Shown in pieces: positions 35,624 to 43,930 of a stretch of DNA of 64,000 nucleotides (positions within the stretch are counted from its first letter, which is position 1; every line of letters starts with the position of its first letter). The DNA lies in NCBI GenBank assembly GCA_020686985.1, contig JAJEPU010000005.1:1-64000 (forward strand), written 5' to 3'. This DNA comes from Brotaphodocola catenula (lineage in GTDB: Bacteria > Bacillota > Clostridia > Lachnospirales > Lachnospiraceae). The notes beneath the pieces were generated by a model, which saw nothing but the letters and a program-made list of their open reading frames with translations, ran no database searches and was not told the origin of the DNA. Made by a program: the position numbers and the translations under genes.

Positions 35624-37450
35624 TCAGCCTGCCGGATTCGGAGCGATCGTCTCCACATTCGTATCTCCGCCCGGTACCGGAGACGGCGCCGGTGCAACCG
35701 TTGTCGGCGTTGTGGCAGGTGCCGTCGCTGTTGTCGGTGCTACGGTCGTATGCTCTGCCGTCGTTGCCTTCTCCGCCGAAGTCGTGTGCTCCGCCGTGGT
35801 TGCCTTCTCGGCTGAGGTCGTCTTTTCAGCAGATGTTGTCTTCACCACTGCCGTGGTCTCCGCCGAGCTGGAATGCTGGATGCTCTCCTCAGAGGAGGAA
35901 GCCGGAGCAGTCGTCACTGCGGTTGCGGAGGAATTTCTAAGGATTACCGGGGTATGTCCCTTGTAAGTTGCGGTGTGATCCACCTTATCGCTGACCACCT
36001 CGCCGTTCTTCTTCACAACAAGGCGAACCTCCCACTTGCTTCCCTTCGTTCCTGCGGTCTTCGTCTTCTCAGTTCCCGGTGCAAGTGTCGGATCTTCCTC
36101 GTAAGTTGGAGCCGGAATATCGGTCTCAGACAGTTTCTCGGATTTCAGAGAATAGGTTACTCCCTCCTCGAGAAGCGGGATTGCATAGATCGAAACCGTA
36201 CACTCCTGATCGGCATAGCTTGCGCGGATACCAATTGCGGTGTTCGAGTTGTTCACAAACTCATAGTCCGGTCCACCCCAGCTGACTGTTGCGTCCATAC
36301 CCGGGGTGACATAGGTCGGCTCAAATGTGTGAGAACGTCTCGTCACGGTCTTGAGCCCTGCCTTCACAACAGCATTGTACAGCGTAGAAGATACCTGGCA
36401 AACACCGCCGCCGATCTCCTGAACCACCTCGCCGTTGCTGTAAGCGCCTGCCTCCTGGTAACCCTTTGCCTCGGTACGCTCTCCAACCGTCTTGTTGAAG
36501 GAGAACGTCTCTCCCGGCTGAAGCACGGTACCATTGATCGCCTTTGCTGCAAGGCGCACATTCGTGTTTCTTTTTGCATTTGATGTTGTCTTCGTCGTCA
36601 CGGTTGAAACCGTCTTGTACTTCTCTCTCGCCGTGCTCTCAGAAAACTCCGGCTCTACGGTGTTCACAGTCACTGTGATCACTGCATCAAAGTGCTTCTC
36701 GTTCAGAGCACTGACAATGTCGTTCGCAAGTTTCTCCTGATCAACTGCCTGACCGTTCTCTGCACCCGTAAACTGGAACTTTCCGGTCGAATCGTCATAG
36801 CTCGAGATCGAACCATTCTTCGCCTTCTTATCCCACTTACTTGCGACAGTCTCAGCCTCAGCCTTTGCCATCTCCTCAAGTCCGCTCGTATCAAGCGTGT
36901 AGCTCTCCTTCGGCTCCCCGGAATAGATTTCCGTCAGAAGGGAATCAAGTTTCTCTGCCATTAGATCATTGACCTCATAGGTCTGATCCTGCCAGGTCAC
37001 CTTCATCGCCCACGGAAAGTCTTTTAAAATAGCTTTCTTCGCCTCTGCCTTTGACATTCCGGTGATGTCAATTCCATCTACGCTGACCTGCTTTTTTAAC
37101 TCAATCTGTGCCTCTGTCGTTGTCTCCACGGTTGTCTTATCTTTTCCGCCATCGTTCTTTCCTGATCCGGTGATTCCCTTCACAAGAAACATAATACAGG
37201 CAATCGCCACAACCAGAATGACTCCACCGATCACAATTTTTGCGATTTCATTTCCGGAGCTTCCACGTCTCGGCGGACGACGGTTTCTTCCCGAATAGGA
37301 ATATCCACTGCGATGACTACTGCTTCCCGCTCTGCGTGAAGATCCTCCTGAAGAATATGTGCGTCTGGATGCACCTCCCGTCGTGCTTCCTGTACTTCTT
37401 GCTCTTGAATGCCCCGATGTCGAATTTCTGTTATTCTCGTACTGACTCAT
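35624..37450 (-). CDS. VanW-domain membrane-anchored surface protein
   Basis: A 608-residue protein with a Ser/Arg-rich cytoplasmic tail (about 1-65), one membrane helix (about 70-92) and an extracellular part. The latter has a region like the PG_binding_4 repeats (about 115-290), then a VanW domain (about 300-425) with AAKAINGTVLQPGETFSFN and GGGVCQVSSTLYNA, a small beta-rich G5-like segment, and a Thr/Ala/Pro-rich tail with repeats of TTSAEK / TTAEH. VanW domains occur in glycopeptide-resistance loci, but this architecture is widespread in clostridia and does not by itself indicate resistance. Start at 37450 (AGGTG upstream) is preferred to a GTG nine bases earlier. Confidence 0.85.
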   Translation of the reverse strand: MSQYENNRNSTSGHSRARSTGSTTGGASRRTYSSGGSSRRAGSSSHRSGYSYSGRNRRPPRRGSSGNEIAKIVIGGVILVVAIACIMFLVKGITGSGKNDGGKDKTTVETTTEAQIELKKQVSVDGIDITGMSKAEAKKAILKDFPWAMKVTWQDQTYEVNDLMAEKLDSLLTEIYSGEPKESYTLDTSGLEEMAKAEAETVASKWDKKAKNGSISSYDDSTGKFQFTGAENGQAVDQEKLANDIVSALNEKHFDAVITVTVNTVEPEFSESTAREKYKTVSTVTTKTTSNAKRNTNVRLAAKAINGTVLQPGETFSFNKTVGERTEAKGYQEAGAYSNGEVVQEIGGGVCQVSSTLYNAVVKAGLKTVTRRSHTFEPTYVTPGMDATVSWGGPDYEFVNNSNTAIGIRASYADQECTVSIYAIPLLEEGVTYSLKSEKLSETDIPAPTYEEDPTLAPGTEKTKTAGTKGSKWEVRLVVKKNGEVVSDKVDHTATYKGHTPVILRNSSATAVTTAPASSSEESIQHSSSAETTAVVKTTSAEKTTSAEKATTAEHTTSAEKATTAEHTTVAPTTATAPATTPTTVAPAPSPVPGGDTNVETIAPNPAG

Positions 37451-37662
37451 ACCATTCACCTGTTTTCATCATTATTCGTACTACTTCGTAGTGTCCTGAT
37501 TTTTTGTCAGAAACACACTCTTGCCAAGTATATCACATTTTGTCAAAAAAGAACTAACAATTTTTTAACTTTTTCATGAATCTTTTTTATGCATTCCTTA
37601 GAGTCTGTTTAAGAATTCTTTTTTGCCCTGCACGCACCCGATTATTTTGTTAAATTTTTATC

Positions 37663-37691
37663 TTGCAGAATAAAATCAGACTTGCTATACT
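37663..37691 (+). promoter_or_regulatory. SigA-type promoter of the 78-aa gene
   Basis: TTGCAG (37663-37668), a 17-base spacer and TATACT (37686-37691), giving an untranslated leader of about 140 bases. Confidence 0.6.
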
Positions 37692-37716
37692 GTTGCCGTA
37701 AACAAAAAACAAGTAA

Positions 37717-37775
37717 AAAAGGGAATCACATGAAATCCCAAACATTTCTCAGTATGTGCTCTCGGAATCCCTTTT
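37717..37775 (+). promoter_or_regulatory. Long hairpin in the leader of the 78-aa gene
   Basis: AAAAGGGA (37717-37724) pairs with TCCCTTTT (37768-37775), and inside it CACAT (37727-37731) pairs with ATGTG (37754-37758). It ends in CTTTTC, so it may be an attenuator. It does not fit any riboswitch that I know. Confidence 0.45.
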
Positions 37776-37835
37776 CGCAAAGGCAAGTGCAAGAGAGACT
37801 CCGAGTGTGCATCAGCTAAAAATGGAGGAAGAACC

Positions 37836-38072
37836 ATGAAAATTCAGAACATTAAGGATGTAACCGTTTTTTTCAAAATCATTGATGAGTGCAAGGGACC
37901 GGTAGAGTTAGTTTCTCCGGAAGGCGACCGCATCAACTTAAAATCCCGTCTCTCCCAGTATCTGTCCATGGCTACGATGTTCTCCAACGGATATATCAGA
38001 GAGCTTGATCTCATTGCCCATGACAAGGAGGACGTTGAGCGCCTGTTAAAATACATGTGTCAGGGAGAGTAA
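37836..38072 (+). CDS. Small conserved-type protein of unknown function (78 aa)
   Basis: A soluble 78-residue protein with balanced charge, no signal peptide and no membrane segment; not identified. It begins MKIQNIKDVTVFFKIIDEC and ends with an acidic stretch before YMCQGE. Its strong ribosome site (ATGGAGGAAG), clear promoter and codon use show that it is a real gene. I recall similar small proteins in Lachnospiraceae without a known role. It is the first gene of a small-protein island and lies 108 bases before the cysteine-rich peptide gene, probably in the same transcript because no terminator is seen between them. Confidence 0.7.
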   Translation: MKIQNIKDVTVFFKIIDECKGPVELVSPEGDRINLKSRLSQYLSMATMFSNGYIRELDLIAHDKEDVERLLKYMCQGE

Positions 38073-38180
38073 GTCCAAATTCTCCAAACCATTTTTTAAC
38101 GAAATTTTTGAAAATGCGGAAACAGTGACATGCCGGTCGACATATGATGAAGTGTAAACCAATTCCGGAGGAATAACACT

Positions 38181-38411
38181 ATGAGCGATCTGGCTGCAAC
38201 GAACTGCGGATGCGACTGCACTTGCAACAACGGAGGAAACAGTTGCAATACGATCTGGCTGATTCTGATTCTGTGCTGTTGCTGTGGCAACGGATTCGGA
38301 AACGGCTGTGGAAATGGCTGTTGTGAACATAATGGCTGTGGAGGAAATGAATGGATCTGGATCATCCTTCTCCTCTGTTGCTGTGGCGGAAATAACAATT
38401 TCTGCTGTTAA
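38181..38411 (+). CDS. Cysteine/glycine-rich small membrane protein (76 aa)
   Basis: A 76-residue peptide with 18 cysteines, many Gly and Asn, and two hydrophobic segments (about 25-36 and 58-67), each running straight into a Cys cluster: TIWLILILCCCC and WIWIILLLCCC. The two halves look like an internal duplication. Similar peptides in clostridial genomes are named chorion class high-cysteine protein, a name based on composition only. GGAGGAA lies before the ATG. Possible roles (metal binding, spore coat or envelope cross-linking by disulfides) are guesses. It is followed by a structured 3' region and a terminator. Confidence 0.75.
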   Translation: MSDLAATNCGCDCTCNNGGNSCNTIWLILILCCCCGNGFGNGCGNGCCEHNGCGGNEWIWIILLLCCCGGNNNFCC

Positions 38412-38573
38412 GTTAGCTGTTCATTGTATGATGTTCAAGCCGATGCAACAATCAATTTGGCACGGGAATCAGGTAACGCGTCATCCCTGATGTCGCTCTG
38501 ACCGGTAAAGAGGGAGCTGCCTCAACGAAGACGATTTTCTCTCGTCTTTGGAGTGGTAGCTCCTTTTCTTTTT
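38412..38573 (+). terminator. Structured 3' region and terminator of the small-protein transcript
   Basis: Several hairpins follow the cysteine-rich gene: ATCAGG pairs with CCTGAT (about 38469-38491), and a terminator at 38513-38573 has GGAGCT / AGCTCC outer arms, an inner AAGACG / CGTCTT stem and a TTTTCTTTTTCT end. The length upstream of the terminator is long for a plain 3' end, and a small RNA is possible. Confidence 0.55.
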
Positions 38574-38609
38574 CTATTCATTCAAGTTGGTATGCACACA
38601 ATTTTCCTA

Positions 38610-38765
38610 GGATTCCCTTGACTCTTTATCCCGCTCCCCGGAAAAATTTTTCTTACACCGTTCTCTCTGGCTCTCCTGTTTTTTTTGATTTTTCTGCTGA
38701 CACGCCTCACATTCCTCATCAATCTCGTAAACAGCATTTCCATCTATAATTAATCTTGTCTTCAT
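38610..38765 (-). CDS. Small charged protein with CxxC (about 51 aa)
   Basis: A short protein beginning MKTRLIIDGNAVYEIDEEC, with a CEAC pair and then a highly charged, Lys/Glu/Arg-rich tail. A proper ribosome site (CAGGAG, ten bases upstream of the ATG at 38763-38765) supports it; the longer reading up to 38834 has none. It is encoded opposite to its neighbours. I recall similar short proteins with the IIDGNAVYEIDE core in Lachnospiraceae, function unknown. The CxxC suggests metal binding, but with one pair only this would need a dimer. The stop position was taken from the frame shared with the longer reading and may differ by a codon. Confidence 0.55.
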
Positions 38766-38971
38766 ATTTTTCACACTCCTGTAACCACAATATATGCCGA
38801 AATTTTCAAAAATGCTTCCGTGATATTTCCTCATTATATGTTATTACATGTTTTCCAAACATCACGCATATATTGTCTCAGAGTAATGTTTTGTTTGATT
38901 TGCTTTCGTTTGATTTGCTTTCGTCTCATTTATTTTGGTTTGCTTTGATTTTCATGGAAAGGAGCTCCTTT

Positions 38972-39307
38972 ATGAAAGAAGAACAGGAAACTCAGGACTG
39001 CCGTGCCACAGAATTCGACTATCTTCTAGCTGACCCCCATATGCAGATGCTCAAAGCCGCCCTGCCCTATATGCCATCCTCCAGACAGCGCTTCTGTTCG
39101 ATGCTGATTCAGATTCAGCAGATTCAGCGCACGCGCAGTCTGTTTCAGGACGGGCAACTGAGCACGATGGAGCTTGCGCGCTCGGGAAACAAAACCTCCT
39201 CCCCGATTGAGATGCTTCAGGCAATCAAGCCCTACGCTTCCCAGCGAGAGAGGGAATTCATTGAGATGCTTGAAAATCTTCAGATTATGATGCAGGCAAT
39301 CTCCTAG
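38972..39307 (+). CDS. Small helical protein of unknown function (111 aa)
   Basis: An all-helical-looking soluble protein with many Gln, Met and Leu: it begins MKEEQETQDCRATEFDYLL and has two similar segments, PYMPSSRQRFCSMLIQIQQI and KPYASQREREFIEMLENLQ, that look like an internal repeat (PY-x-S-x-R-x-F-x-x-ML-x-x-L/IQ). AAGGAG is seven bases before the ATG at 38972. Not identified. It is followed by the 95-residue gene 134 bases later on the same strand. Confidence 0.65.
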   Translation: MKEEQETQDCRATEFDYLLADPHMQMLKAALPYMPSSRQRFCSMLIQIQQIQRTRSLFQDGQLSTMELARSGNKTSSPIEMLQAIKPYASQREREFIEMLENLQIMMQAIS

Positions 39308-39441
39308 ATCCATTTTCAAAATCAATAGTAACGACAAATTTTCCAACAGGACGGAACCGGTTAAATCGATTCTCTGTGATCTGATCAATCAGACAATTAG
39401 ACACGATTCACACGAACATAATAAAATATGGAGGAACCCCT

Positions 39442-39729
39442 ATGGATCAATCATTCTGGCAGTCTGATCCACGCCTTGCCGGCATGGACCCAGAAAAGCT
39501 GAATTTCATCACTGCCTTTGCACGGCAGATTTCCACACTTCCGCATGAACACATTCTGCCTGCATTCATGGCGATGCAGCTCGACGCCTCCCGAAAACAC
39601 ATTGATTTTTCGGATCAGGAGACCGAGGCTCTCGTCTCAATCCTCAGCGAGAACATGTCGAGCGCGGAGAAAAAGAAGCTCGAGACGCTTCGTCTTCTCG
39701 CAAAAAAATTGGCTGCCAGGTCATCCTGA
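39442..39729 (+). CDS. Small helical protein of unknown function (95 aa)
   Basis: A soluble 95-residue protein beginning MDQSFWQSDPRLAGMDPEKL, predicted mostly helical, without cysteine. ATGGAGGAA precedes the start. I recall similar proteins from Lachnospiraceae, always unnamed. Both this protein and the 111-residue protein before it have helical segments ending near a Leu/Lys-rich C-terminus, and they may work together (inference from adjacency only). Its end overlaps a bidirectional terminator shared with leuS. Confidence 0.65.
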   Translation: MDQSFWQSDPRLAGMDPEKLNFITAFARQISTLPHEHILPAFMAMQLDASRKHIDFSDQETEALVSILSENMSSAEKKKLETLRLLAKKLAARSS

Positions 39730-39742
39730 CAGCCAGTTTTCT
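39702..39742. terminator. Bidirectional terminator between the 95-aa gene and leuS
   Basis: GGCTGcCAGG (39711-39720) pairs with CCTGaCAGCC (39725-39734). It has A7 on the left and AGTTTTCTT on the right, so it works for both converging transcripts. The stem begins inside the last codons of the 95-aa gene. Confidence 0.85.
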
Positions 39743-39815
39743 TATGTGACCAAATTCCAATCCGCACTCCACGAGTACCGACTAAAACTTGGCAACAAAT
39801 ATTTTCTTGAAAGAA

Positions 39816-42230
39816 TTACTTGCAAACAATGTTGATGATCTTGCCCGGAACATAGATCTCTTTTACGATCGTTCCTGTGATCTTGTCTGCTACGATCTCT
39901 TTTGCCTTTGCAAGAGCCTCTTCTCTCGTTGCATCGGTTGCAAGTGCAACAACACCTCTTGCCTTACCATTTACCTGAACGCCGATCTCAATCTCGTCAT
40001 CCTTCATTGCCTCAGTATCGCACTCCGGCCACTGGGTATGGAAGACGCTGTCGGTATCACCGCCAAGCTCCTGCCACAGCTCCTCACCGATATGCGGTGC
40101 AAACGGAGCAAGCAGAACTATGAAGGTCTTTAACGTCTCCTTGTCGATTCCGCCGGTCTTCTTTGCAAGCTCAATCAGCTTGTTGTTGTACTCCATGAAT
40201 CCGGAGATTACCGTGTTCAGGCTGAACTGGTTAAATCTCTGCTCAATGTCGTAAACCAGCTTGTGACGCAAACGGATCATCTCCTTCGTCGCCTCAATGT
40301 TTTTATCCTTAGAATCCTGTACCAGATTCCAGAAACGATTCAGGAAACGGGATACACCCTCGATTCCACGGTCATCCCACTCTGCATCCATTTCCGGCGG
40401 TCCTACGAAGAGCTCGTACATTCTTAAGGAATCGCATCCGTAATCTCTTACGAGATCATCCGGAGAAACGACGTTGCCCTTGGACTTACTCATCTTGATT
40501 CCGTTCTTACCGGTGATCATACCCTGGTTGAACAGCTTGGTGAACGGCTCATCAAAGTCAATCACGCCGATGTCGTTTAAGAACTTGGTGTAGAAACGAG
40601 AGTACAGCAGGTGAAGAACGGCATGCTCAACACCACCGATGTACATATCTACTGGCAGGTACTTGTCTGCCTTCTCGCGAGAAACAAGCTCCTTATTGTT
40701 GTGGCTATCTACATAACGCAGGAAATACCAGGAAGAACCAGCCCACTGAGGCATCGTGTTCGTCTCTCTCTTTGCATCAGCACCACACTGCGGACACTTG
40801 CAGTTTACCCACTCATCGATTGCTGCGAGCGGTGACTCACCGGTTCCGGTCGGCTGATAGCTCTCTACCTCCGGAAGTCTGAGCGGAAGCTCCTCCTCCG
40901 GAACAGCCACGTTACCGCACTTCGGGCAGTGGATGATCGGGATCGGCTCGCCCCAGTAACGCTGTCTGGAGAATACCCAGTCACGCAGTTTGTAGTTTAC
41001 GGTCTTCTTACCGATTCCGCGTGCCTCGATCATCATCGGAGCTTCCTTCTTCAGAACAGAAGACTCCATTCCGTTCCACTCGCCGGAATTGATCATCGTG
41101 CCGGATGCCTCGGTGTAAGCCTCGGTCATGTTCTCGATCTCTTTTCCATCCTTTGCGATAACCTGAATGATCGGAATGTTGAACTTCTTAGCAAACTCAA
41201 AGTCACGGTCATCATGAGCCGGTACGCACATGATTGCGCCGGTACCGTAGTCAGCCAGTACATAGTCGGACAGCCAGATCGGAACCTTTGCTCCGTTGAT
41301 CGGGTTGATTGCATAGCTTCCGGTGAAGACGCCGGTCTTCTCCTTGCTCTGCATACGGTCTACGTTGGAACGCATGGAAGCATCGAAAATGTATTTTTCA
41401 ACATCCTCTCTCGTCTCATCCGTAGCAAGGCTCTTTGCCAGCTTGTGCTCCGGAGCCAGAACCATGAAGGTTGCACCGTAGAGGGTATCCGGGCGGGTTG
41501 TGTAAACGGTGATCTTATCCTCGCGACCGTCAACCTTAAAGTCAACCTCAGCACCGTAGGATTTTCCGATCCACTCAGTCTGCATCTTCTTAACCTTCTC
41601 CGGCCAATCGAGCTTATCCAGATCATTCAGCAGGCGATCTGCATAAGCGGTGATCTTGAGCATCCACTGACGCAGGTTCTTCTTCGTAACCGGGGAACCG
41701 CAACGCTCACAGCAACCGTTTACAACTTCCTCATTTGCAAGACCGGTCTTACAGGACGGGCACCAGTTGATCGGGAACTCCTTCTCGTAAGCCAGACCCT
41801 TCTTGAACATCTGAACAAAGATCCACTGTGTCCACTTGTAGAACTCCGGATCGGTCGTGTTTACTTCCATATCCCAGTCGTAGATCGCTGCAATCTCTTT
41901 GATCTGACGCTTAATGTTCTTAATGTTCTCAGCTGTTGACTTTGCCGGATGTACACCCATCTTGATCGCATAGTTCTCTGCCGGAAGACCGAAAGCATCC
42001 CAACCCATCGGATGAATCACATAATGACCTTTCAGCATCTGATAACGACTCCATACATCAGAGATAACGTAACCTCTCCAGTGACCTACATGAAGTCCGC
42101 TTCCTGACGGATACGGGAACATATCCAGACAATAGTATTTCGGCTTCTTGCCATCATTTACATTGATCGGGTGTTTCTCCCAGTTTTCGCGCCATTTCTT
42201 CTCAATGGCACTGTGGTTGTAACCAGCCAT
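39816..42230 (-). CDS. leuS: Leucyl-tRNA synthetase
   Basis: Charges tRNA-Leu. The class I signatures are present: HVGH within PYPSGSGLHVGHWRGY near the N-terminus and KMSKS in GIKMSKSKGNV. The zinc-binding cysteines (CPSCKTG, CCERCGSP) and the editing domain (TTRPDTLYGATF, DYGTGAIMCVPAHDDRD) are intact. Start at 42230 gives 804 residues and has AGGAGGA eight bases upstream; the frame stays open 35 codons further up without support. Expression is controlled by a T-box leader that reads leucine tRNA charging. Confidence 0.98.
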   Translation of the reverse strand: MAGYNHSAIEKKWRENWEKHPINVNDGKKPKYYCLDMFPYPSGSGLHVGHWRGYVISDVWSRYQMLKGHYVIHPMGWDAFGLPAENYAIKMGVHPAKSTAENIKNIKRQIKEIAAIYDWDMEVNTTDPEFYKWTQWIFVQMFKKGLAYEKEFPINWCPSCKTGLANEEVVNGCCERCGSPVTKKNLRQWMLKITAYADRLLNDLDKLDWPEKVKKMQTEWIGKSYGAEVDFKVDGREDKITVYTTRPDTLYGATFMVLAPEHKLAKSLATDETREDVEKYIFDASMRSNVDRMQSKEKTGVFTGSYAINPINGAKVPIWLSDYVLADYGTGAIMCVPAHDDRDFEFAKKFNIPIIQVIAKDGKEIENMTEAYTEASGTMINSGEWNGMESSVLKKEAPMMIEARGIGKKTVNYKLRDWVFSRQRYWGEPIPIIHCPKCGNVAVPEEELPLRLPEVESYQPTGTGESPLAAIDEWVNCKCPQCGADAKRETNTMPQWAGSSWYFLRYVDSHNNKELVSREKADKYLPVDMYIGGVEHAVLHLLYSRFYTKFLNDIGVIDFDEPFTKLFNQGMITGKNGIKMSKSKGNVVSPDDLVRDYGCDSLRMYELFVGPPEMDAEWDDRGIEGVSRFLNRFWNLVQDSKDKNIEATKEMIRLRHKLVYDIEQRFNQFSLNTVISGFMEYNNKLIELAKKTGGIDKETLKTFIVLLAPFAPHIGEELWQELGGDTDSVFHTQWPECDTEAMKDDEIEIGVQVNGKARGVVALATDATREEALAKAKEIVADKITGTIVKEIYVPGKIINIVCK

Positions 42231-42476
42231 TTTTCTTCCTCCTAAATCCCATGCACGGTTCTCTCTGAACAAACGATCTGCGATTTCGTCCTTCGACAGC
42301 CTTCGCTTTTGATCATTCTCTTCTCCGATCTCCATACATCTGAATTATATTTTCGCTCGGTGATTTCTGCGATCGTCCCATCAAAAATCTCTCCCTCAAA
42401 ATATTCCTATTCTTTAAAATCCATCTGTTTTTCCAAAAAATATTTTTCTGAATTCTCACAAGAATAAAATCGGAAC

Positions 42477-42825
42477 AAAAAAACGCGCCCCCGGAATCTT
42501 CTGATTCCAGAGACGCGGGGAAATTTCCTTACGACCTCGCGCGGTACCACTCTGCTTCATGCCTTGCATGCACTCTTTGGATCTGTACGACTGCGCGCCG
42601 TGCCTTACGGCAACAGATCCGCTTCCTCTGACGGGGGATTCCGTTCTGTCTTACTGACCGGGACTTTCTCTCTGCTCTCGCTTAAAGAGTCTCCGATGTT
42701 GGGCAGACCGCTCCAAGACCAGTTCCACTTCCTTCTTCCGCTGTCTCGCACCTTCCGACAGCTCTCTGTATGGTTCCAAAAGCGTACTCCTTCTCTTCAC
42801 TGCGTTTACGCTGAATTTAAATCTA
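42477..42825 (-). promoter_or_regulatory. T-box leader of leuS with promoter-proximal Stem I
   Basis: The minus strand carries the T-box sequence AGAGTGGTACCGCGCGAGG (about 42535-42555), followed by a strong terminator hairpin (42484-42520) with T7. Upstream is a Stem I with GGAGTACGC and AGAGAGC elements. The CTT triplet at 42717-42715, in CTGGTCTTGGAGCGG, lies where the specifier codon is expected and codes for leucine, matching the gene. Uncharged tRNA-Leu would pair with the T-box and prevent termination. About 245 more leader bases lie between terminator and start codon; I see nothing in them. Confidence 0.93.
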
Positions 42826-42848
42826 GCATATCGGGCAGATAATGTCAA
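42820..42848 (-). promoter_or_regulatory. SigA-type promoter of the leuS T-box leader
   Basis: On the minus strand a perfect TTGACA (42848-42843), a 17-base spacer and TAGATT (42825-42820). Confidence 0.7.
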
Positions 42849-43101
42849 GTTTTATCAAGCAACTCCCCCTGATTTTTTATTGATTTGACAGAAAAACATC
42901 AGAAAAGCTAAGCAAAATCTCATTCCAAGCCGATGCTATCGATCTAAAAGCCACAGCCTTTGCAATCACAATTGGCCTGATTTTGTCTGTTCCCCCTGTT
43001 CCAGTACTAGGACCTTCTGAAGCAGAATAATGTACTGACGGTTCAACCACTTTCTTGTCAATCATTTTTGTCGTATTTTCACAAAAATATATCTTTTATT
43101 T

Positions 43102-43842
43102 TCATTGTTCCGTAGCCGAAAGAACTTCCCCATACCGCTCTGCAAGCTCATAGGTTCTCTGTCTTGTGCTCTCCCGAATCAGGCGATTGTACTCGATCTC
43201 ATCAAGCGTGCTTCCATTCTGACGTCCTGATCCCTTTGTCGCCTCCTCATCCCTCGTTCTCAGCCATTCCTTCTGTTCCTTAAACAATTTTTCCCACTCT
43301 GACGATTCAAGCTGATTCTCCAGTGTGTCAAGAAATCGGTTCATCTGCGTCTCCCAGAGCTTGCACTCATTCTCAACGGTCGCCTTACGCGCGTTCGGAG
43401 TCGTGTCAGTCTCCCCCGAAGCTCTCTGTGCAATCTCCTCATCAATCGCCCGCAGTTTCACAAAGACCTCATCCGAAGGCTTCGCCCCGTCCGCACTCTC
43501 CTCCCGCACTGCAATCCCGGAATTCTCCGCCCCGCTAACTGCCTGCTTTTTGCCCTGGCGCTTTGAACTTTCTTCCTGATTTCCAGTAGAATCCTGTGCA
43601 TTTGCACCGACTCCCACATTAGCCATCCTACCAGAAGCAACTTTTTCTCCATCTCCTTCGGCATTCTCAGCATTCATTCCCTGTTCCGCCACACCTGCAT
43701 CTGGCATCTCCTCGAGATTCTGGCTCTGCACCATCGCAACATTTTCCTGCTCTGATTCGATGTATGATTTTGTGTATCTCGTCACCCCGATTCCTGTAAT
43801 CAGAATGACTCCTATTGCAATCCAAATTCCTTTGAGTTTCAT
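43102..43842 (-). CDS. Membrane-anchored protein with LprI-like (DUF1311) domain
   Basis: A 246-residue protein with an uncleaved signal anchor (about 5-22), a disordered Glu/Asn/Ser-rich linker (about 30-115) and a C-terminal helical domain (about 120-240) of the lysozyme-inhibitor LprI N-terminal type. The pattern is LWETQMNRFLDTLENQLE, then a KEWLRTRDEEA segment, then ESTRQRTYELAERY near the end, matching the family's alternating helices and its QxxWxxxRD motif (here KEWLRTRD). The function in Firmicutes is unknown; inhibition of wall hydrolases is a possible role from the family name. Its leader has a hairpin at the expected 5' end. Confidence 0.75.
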   Translation of the reverse strand: MKLKGIWIAIGVILITGIGVTRYTKSYIESEQENVAMVQSQNLEEMPDAGVAEQGMNAENAEGDGEKVASGRMANVGVGANAQDSTGNQEESSKRQGKKQAVSGAENSGIAVREESADGAKPSDEVFVKLRAIDEEIAQRASGETDTTPNARKATVENECKLWETQMNRFLDTLENQLESSEWEKLFKEQKEWLRTRDEEATKGSGRQNGSTLDEIEYNRLIRESTRQRTYELAERYGEVLSATEQ

Positions 43843-43930
43843 CTTTATCCTGCCCTGTCTCTGATTTCTTGTTTTATATTAACAGAATATCTCGTTGCTG
43901 TTCACGCGTTGCGCAAACAACAACAGATTG

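Larger units (their letters stand above)
37451..37835. other. Divergent spacer upstream of VanW and 78-aa genes
   Basis: This 385-base AT-rich gap holds the promoter and a hairpin leader of the plus-strand small-protein gene (listed separately). No other feature is recognised; a promoter for the VanW gene must be here but none stands out. Confidence 0.4.

Noticed and set aside
35624..37450. Glycopeptide resistance gene (VanW)
   Set aside because: The VanW domain alone, without vanRSHAX neighbours, is common in clostridia and is not evidence of resistance.
42877..43065. 62-codon open frame between the leuS leader and the LprI-like gene
   Set aside because: No ribosome site before its ATG, no recognisable protein pattern, and AT-rich surroundings.
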